Assembly: GCA_002496475.1 (NCBI GenBank)
Contig: DAJV01000084.1
Location: 1 to 5,518, forward strand
Reading direction: 5' to 3'
Source: Vulcanisaeta sp. UBA163
GTDB taxonomy: Archaea > Thermoproteota > Thermoprotei > Thermoproteales > Thermocladiaceae
Length of the DNA stretch: 5,518 nucleotides
Position 1 is the first letter of the stretch. Every line of letters begins with the position of its first letter. The position numbers were made by a program, and so were the translations under genes. Below are positions 5,194 through 5,518 of the stretch, piece after piece. The notes beneath the pieces are model-generated. The model was not told the origin of the DNA. It was given only the letters and a program-made list of their open reading frames with translations, and did not search any database.

Positions 5194-5518
5194 TTACCAC
5201 AGCTTGAATCGGGTTTTCTCTCCACCACCAATTAACTCAATTATTACTATGATAATTATGGATATTATTAGTGCTGCTGATGCGTAACCAAGGGCTAGGG
5301 GTAGTCCATAGACTTCGTATGAGTACCAAATCAGCGTTGGCAATGGGTATACGTAGTTAAACAGTGGTGGATTAACTATGTAATAAGCCAAGATGACTAT
5401 TGAACCAAACTCGCTGATGGATCTACCCCATGCGAGTAGGAATGATGATACTAATTCTCTACGTGTCATTGGGATAATGACCCTGACAAAGACACCCCAT
5501 TGACTAAGCCCCAGGGTT
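5194..5518 (-). CDS. ABC transporter permease, C-terminal part (tungstate/molybdate type; runs off right edge)
   Basis: This is the last 107 residues of a membrane-spanning ABC importer subunit; the frame is open at the right edge. TLGLSQWGVFVRVIIP is the end of the permease EAA loop, which couples to the ATPase: the conserved Gly and the I-x-P are present. It is followed by LLAWGRSISEFGSIVILAYY, a strong match to molybdate/tungstate permeases (ModB, WtpB), where R-x-I/G-S/G-EFG is typical. A periplasmic-side loop with NPPLFNYVYPLPTLIWY and a last hydrophobic helix (LIISIIIIVIIELI) come next, then a short basic tail. An ATG at 5469 lies inside the EAA loop and is not the start. The substrate is inferred only from the EFG motif; sulfate permeases share much of it. 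Its TAA stop lies three bases from the stop of the convergent dehydrogenase/hydratase gene. The binding protein and ATPase would be expected outside the window. Confidence 0.8.
   Translation of the reverse strand, partial: TLGLSQWGVFVRVIIPMTRRELVSSFLLAWGRSISEFGSIVILAYYIVNPPLFNYVYPLPTLIWYSYEVYGLPLALGYASAALIISIIIIVIIELIGGGEKTRFKLW

Noticed and set aside
5194..5469. Permease starting at ATG 5469
   Set aside because: The frame continues upstream to the window edge with TLGLSQWGVFVRVIIP, the conserved EAA loop, so that ATG is internal.
1..5518. CRISPR arrays, tRNA or rRNA genes, insertion-sequence ends
   Set aside because: I looked for regularly spaced repeats, clover-leaf signatures and transposase-like frames on both strands and saw none.

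Overview
The window looks like a chromosomal piece of a hyperthermophilic crenarchaeon, most likely of the Thermoproteales (Vulcanisaeta/Caldivirga-like). Three things point there: moderate GC with heavy use of AGG/AGA (Arg) and ATA (Ile); start codons preceded by TATA-like boxes about 25 bases upstream rather than by Shine-Dalgarno sites, as expected for leaderless archaeal transcripts; and a 3-hydroxyacyl-CoA dehydrogenase/enoyl-CoA hydratase fusion in the archaeal domain order. The genus is an inference and no marker gene is present.

Layout. Positions 1-1914 hold a leftward block. Read in its own direction it is a broken nucleotidyltransferase-fold gene (1338-1914), then a short-chain dehydrogenase/reductase (541-1299, possibly from 1332), then the first 167 residues of a Major Facilitator Superfamily transporter that runs off the left edge (1-502). 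Positions 1915-2197 are an AT-rich divergent intergenic region with promoter-like elements, a 15-bp spaced inverted repeat and a perfect 16-bp palindrome touching the next start codon. Positions 2198-5190 hold a rightward pair: a methylisocitrate lyase-type enzyme (2198-3148) and the bifunctional dehydrogenase/hydratase (3202-5190, possibly from 3181). Three bases after it, on the opposite strand, ends the C-terminal part of an ABC permease resembling tungstate/molybdate (WtpB/ModB-like) permeases, which runs off the right edge (5194-5518).

How the genes may work together. The rightward pair is a plausible metabolic unit. A methylisocitrate lyase yields pyruvate and succinate. The fusion protein converts crotonyl-CoA through (S)-3-hydroxybutyryl-CoA to acetoacetyl-CoA, the last stretch of the 4-hydroxybutyrate branch that starts from succinyl-CoA in Thermoproteales, and also a beta-oxidation step. 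The palindrome at the start of the lyase gene is a good operator candidate. The permease and the leftward block have no evident link to that pathway.

The most notable observation is the nucleotidyltransferase. Only its last 138 codons form a normal reading frame. Its catalytic GG and DxD region and its N-terminus continue upstream in two other frames, so what looks like a small unknown gene is the tail of a frameshifted one. I found no evidence of a wholly new system, CRISPR array, RNA gene or mobile element.
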